Program-made: the position numbers and the translations under genes
NCBI RefSeq assembly: GCF_000305495.1
Contig: NZ_AJTN02000257.1
Location: 1-60,429 of the forward strand
Origin: Peribacillus psychrosaccharolyticus ATCC 23296
GTDB lineage: Bacteria; Bacillota; Bacilli; Bacillales; DSM-1321
Reading direction: 5' to 3'
Length of the DNA stretch: 60,429 nucleotides
Shown: positions 58,323 through 60,429 of the stretch, in pieces
How the letters are laid out: each line of letters begins with the position of its first letter
How positions within the stretch are numbered: the first letter of the stretch is position 1
Notes under the pieces: model-generated
Seen by the model: only the letters and a program-made list of their open reading frames with translations
Told to the model about the DNA's origin: nothing
Databases searched by the model: none

Positions 58323-59156
58323 ATGCCAGAATTACCTGAGGTAGAAACCGTTAGACGAACACTTGAACAGCTAGTCATTGGAAAAACGATTAAAGATGTG
58401 GAAATATATTGGCCGAAAATCATTAAAGCCCCCGAACCGGTTGAACAATTCAGTGACGCACTAATCGGGCAAACGATTCATGAAATAGGACGACGTGGTA
58501 AGTTTTTGATTTTTCAGCTTGATGATTATTCTCTTGTCTCCCATTTACGAATGGAAGGGAAATATGCCGTTTATCCTGAAAGTGAACCGCGCGATAAGCA
58601 TACTCATGTAGTCTTTACCTTCACAGACGGCTATCAACTTCGTTACCGTGATGTACGTAAGTTTGGAACGATGCATTTATTTAAAAAAGGTGAAGAGGTA
58701 TCTAAGATGCCGCTCCTTCATCTAGGGCCAGAGCCGCTCTCTGATGAATTTACAATAGCTGATTTATCGATGAAGTTAGCCAAAACAAATCGGAAGATTA
58801 AGTCGGTACTTCTTGATCAAACCGTAGTGGTTGGGATTGGAAATATCTATGTAGATGAATCTTTATTCCGTGCAGGCATTCATCCTGAAAGAATGGCTTC
58901 ATCCCTTACACTGGATGAAATTACGAGAATACATGGAGAAGTAAAGTTGACCTTGGCTGAGGCTGTAGAAAAAGGCGGAAGCACCATTCGTTCTTATGTG
59001 AACTCACAAGGACAAATTGGGATGTTTCAACTAGAATTATTTGTTTATGGACGCAAGGGTGAGCCGTGTAAGCGTTGTGGAACACCGCTGGAAAAATTAG
59101 TAGTCGGGGGCAGAGGCACTCATATTTGTCCCGTCTGTCAGCCGTTACTGCCATAA
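58323..59156 (+). CDS. mutM: Formamidopyrimidine-DNA glycosylase
   Basis: 277 residues. Catalytic N-terminal Pro and Glu in MPELPEVETVRR; beta-hairpin Lys near 60 (RRGKFLIF); H2TH region; C-terminal zinc finger CKRCGTPLEKLVVGGRGTHICPVC (abridged) with four Cys. Removes 8-oxoguanine. ATG 58323 is needed so that proline is residue 2; the in-frame TTG two codons upstream is rejected. Downstream of polA in a repair operon. Confidence 0.96.
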   Translation: MPELPEVETVRRTLEQLVIGKTIKDVEIYWPKIIKAPEPVEQFSDALIGQTIHEIGRRGKFLIFQLDDYSLVSHLRMEGKYAVYPESEPRDKHTHVVFTFTDGYQLRYRDVRKFGTMHLFKKGEEVSKMPLLHLGPEPLSDEFTIADLSMKLAKTNRKIKSVLLDQTVVVGIGNIYVDESLFRAGIHPERMASSLTLDEITRIHGEVKLTLAEAVEKGGSTIRSYVNSQGQIGMFQLELFVYGRKGEPCKRCGTPLEKLVVGGRGTHICPVCQPLLP

Positions 59157-59238
59157 ACTGAAGAAGAAACGATAAACACACATCGGATAGGCTCCTCCCA
59201 TATACTAACGTAGTTATTTGATGGAGGGGAGATTCTCG

Positions 59239-59868
59239 ATGTGGCTTTCACTTTTCATTCTAGCTTTTGCCGTAAGTATTGATGGATTTGGGGTAGGATT
59301 GACCTTTGGTATGAAAAAAATGCGAATTCCTTATAAATCCATTGCGGTCATTTCTTGTTGCTCAGCTTTAAGTCTGGGGTTTGGCATTATTATTGGTGAT
59401 TTTATTGGTCAAGTCGTTTCTGGAACGGCAGCTGCGATGACAGGCGGAATTATTTTAATTATGCTGGGGGTAGGAATGCTGCTTCAGTATTTTAAACCTG
59501 ACAAGATGCCTGAACACATTGCTACAGAAACGACGATTTTTAACTTTGAAATAAAATCTTTGGGTGTTGTCATCAATATTTTACAAAAACCAATGAAGGC
59601 AGATTTTGATAAATCGGGAACGATAAATGGCATTGAAGCGATTGTCCTGGGGTTCGCTTTGTCTTTGGATGCTTTCGGAGCAGGAATTGGAGCCGCAATG
59701 ATCGGCATTTCACCTTTCATCCTAACCCTTAGTATTGCCATTATGAGTTTTGTTTTTATTTGGGGCGGATTGCTAAGCGGAAGACTCCTGGCTGCGAATA
59801 AAGTAATGCAGCACATTGCTTTCTTACCGGGAGTATTATTAATTATGATTGGAATCTTAAAATTATAA
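59239..59868 (+). CDS. ytaF: Sporulation membrane protein YtaF (MntP-like)
   Basis: 209 residues, about six membrane helices, with two copies of the pattern SIDGFGVGL / SLDAFGAGIG in helices 1 and 4, typical of the MntP/YtaF superfamily. YtaF in B. subtilis is known as a sporulation-associated membrane protein; manganese export is only suggested by homology. ATG 59239 follows GGAGGGG; the upstream in-frame ATG overlaps that RBS. Confidence 0.9.
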   Translation: MWLSLFILAFAVSIDGFGVGLTFGMKKMRIPYKSIAVISCCSALSLGFGIIIGDFIGQVVSGTAAAMTGGIILIMLGVGMLLQYFKPDKMPEHIATETTIFNFEIKSLGVVINILQKPMKADFDKSGTINGIEAIVLGFALSLDAFGAGIGAAMIGISPFILTLSIAIMSFVFIWGGLLSGRLLAANKVMQHIAFLPGVLLIMIGILKL

Positions 59869-59885
59869 AAAGATAGGAGCCAAAT

Positions 59886-60429
59886 ATGGAACAGGTTATC
59901 GGAATTACAGGCGGTATCGCTAGCGGCAAAAGCAGCATTAGTCAATACATCAAAGAGATGGGGTTTACTGTGATTGATGCTGACCTCGCTTCAAGAGCGG
60001 TTGTTGAACCTGGCCAAGAAGCTTATACCGAGATCATTTCAGTGTTTGGCGAAGAATTGCTGCTTCCAGACCAAAGAATCAATCGAACGAAATTAGGGGC
60101 GATTATCTTTCATGATGATGAAAAACGCCTGCTTTTAAATGGAATTGTTCACCCTGCTGTGAGAAAGTGGATGTTAGCACAAAAAGAAGCAGCCTTCCAA
60201 AATGGACAGTGTACAGTCTTTATGGACATTCCGCTACTATTTGAAAGCAAGCTAACTTATATGGTTGATAAAACATTACTTATCTATGTCGACGCCGACA
60301 TTCAAGTTGATCGATTAATGAAACGGAATCAATTGTCTGAAGACGATGCAATGGCAAGAATTAATTCTCAAATGCCGCTTGCTGAAAAGATCGCCTTAGC
60401 AGATGCAACAGTTGATAATAATGGGCCGT
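59886..60429 (+). CDS. coaE: Dephospho-CoA kinase (3' end beyond window)
   Basis: First 181 residues of about 200; the frame runs off the end. P-loop GITGGIASGKSSIS at the start, DADLASRAV near residue 30, HPAVRKWM near 88, and FMDIPLLFESKL near 110. Last step of CoA synthesis. AGGAG RBS 18 bases after ytaF; order mutM-ytaF-coaE as in B. subtilis. Confidence 0.95.
   Translation, partial: MEQVIGITGGIASGKSSISQYIKEMGFTVIDADLASRAVVEPGQEAYTEIISVFGEELLLPDQRINRTKLGAIIFHDDEKRLLLNGIVHPAVRKWMLAQKEAAFQNGQCTVFMDIPLLFESKLTYMVDKTLLIYVDADIQVDRLMKRNQLSEDDAMARINSQMPLAEKIALADATVDNNGP

Overview
This window comes from the chromosome of a low-GC, endospore-forming Firmicute of the family Bacillaceae. Gene order follows the Bacillus subtilis 'yt' region closely: ezrA, nifZ, thiI, sspA, ytcI, ytcJ, nadK2, sppA, yteJ, ytfI, gerW(ytfJ), tpx, ytxK, ackA, moaB, argGH, ytkL, ytoI, ytpI, nrnA, ytrI/ytrH, dnaE, ytsJ, accDA, pfkA, pyk, fxsA, ytvI, ytwI, citZ, icd, mdh, phoPR, polA, mutM, ytaF, coaE. 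A small acid-soluble spore protein, gerW, ytrH/ytrI and ytaF point to sporulation. RBSs are strong AGGAGG types and TTG/GTG starts are common. I cannot place the genus.

Layout. 1-7.5 kb: the end of ezrA, the NifZ-ThiI sulfur-transfer pair, an SASP gene, an acyl-CoA synthetase and an amidohydrolase. 7.5-9 kb: rarD, then a 570-bp non-coding segment with hairpins and a 124-bp Bacillus-type dispersed repeat. 9-16 kb: nadK2 (minus), sppA, yteJ, ytfI, gerW, tpx, ytxK and ackA. 16-21 kb is the most accessory part: a secreted DUF3862-like protein with a structured leader, an EcsC-family gene overlapping moaB, and a GH13 glucosidase. 21-30.6 kb: ArgR-controlled argGH, a UspA protein, an M24 peptidase, ytkL, ytoI, nrnA and sporulation membrane genes. 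30.8-41.8 kb: dnaE, malic enzyme, a FadR-like GntR regulator, accDA, pfkA, pyk and fxsA, a central-carbon and lipid precursor block. 42-50 kb: a shrunken malate synthase-like gene with aceA, then ytvI, ytwI, citZ, icd and mdh. 50-60.4 kb: a MaoC-like gene, phoPR, hflKC, polA, mutM, ytaF and the start of coaE.

The metabolic genes fit together. Glycolysis (pfkA, pyk), malic enzyme, acetyl-CoA carboxylase, acyl-CoA synthetase, the oxidative TCA arm (citZ, icd, mdh), isocitrate lyase and acetate kinase all manage the pyruvate/acetyl-CoA node. Two near-identical 19-bp palindromes of FadR/GntR operator type lie at the ytcI promoter and at the promoter of the malic-enzyme/GntR operon. They suggest one local regulator ties acyl-CoA formation to malic enzyme and perhaps accDA.

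Other items of interest are a four-repeat PhoP-box array just after phoR followed by a strong terminator (possible PhoP-driven small RNA), the catalytically stripped malate synthase-like protein, several hairpin-rich leaders, and single-base frameshifts in three normally intact genes (argG, ytoI, hflC). Those three may be sequencing errors or genuine lesions. No tRNA, rRNA, IS element, prophage or CRISPR array was recognised.
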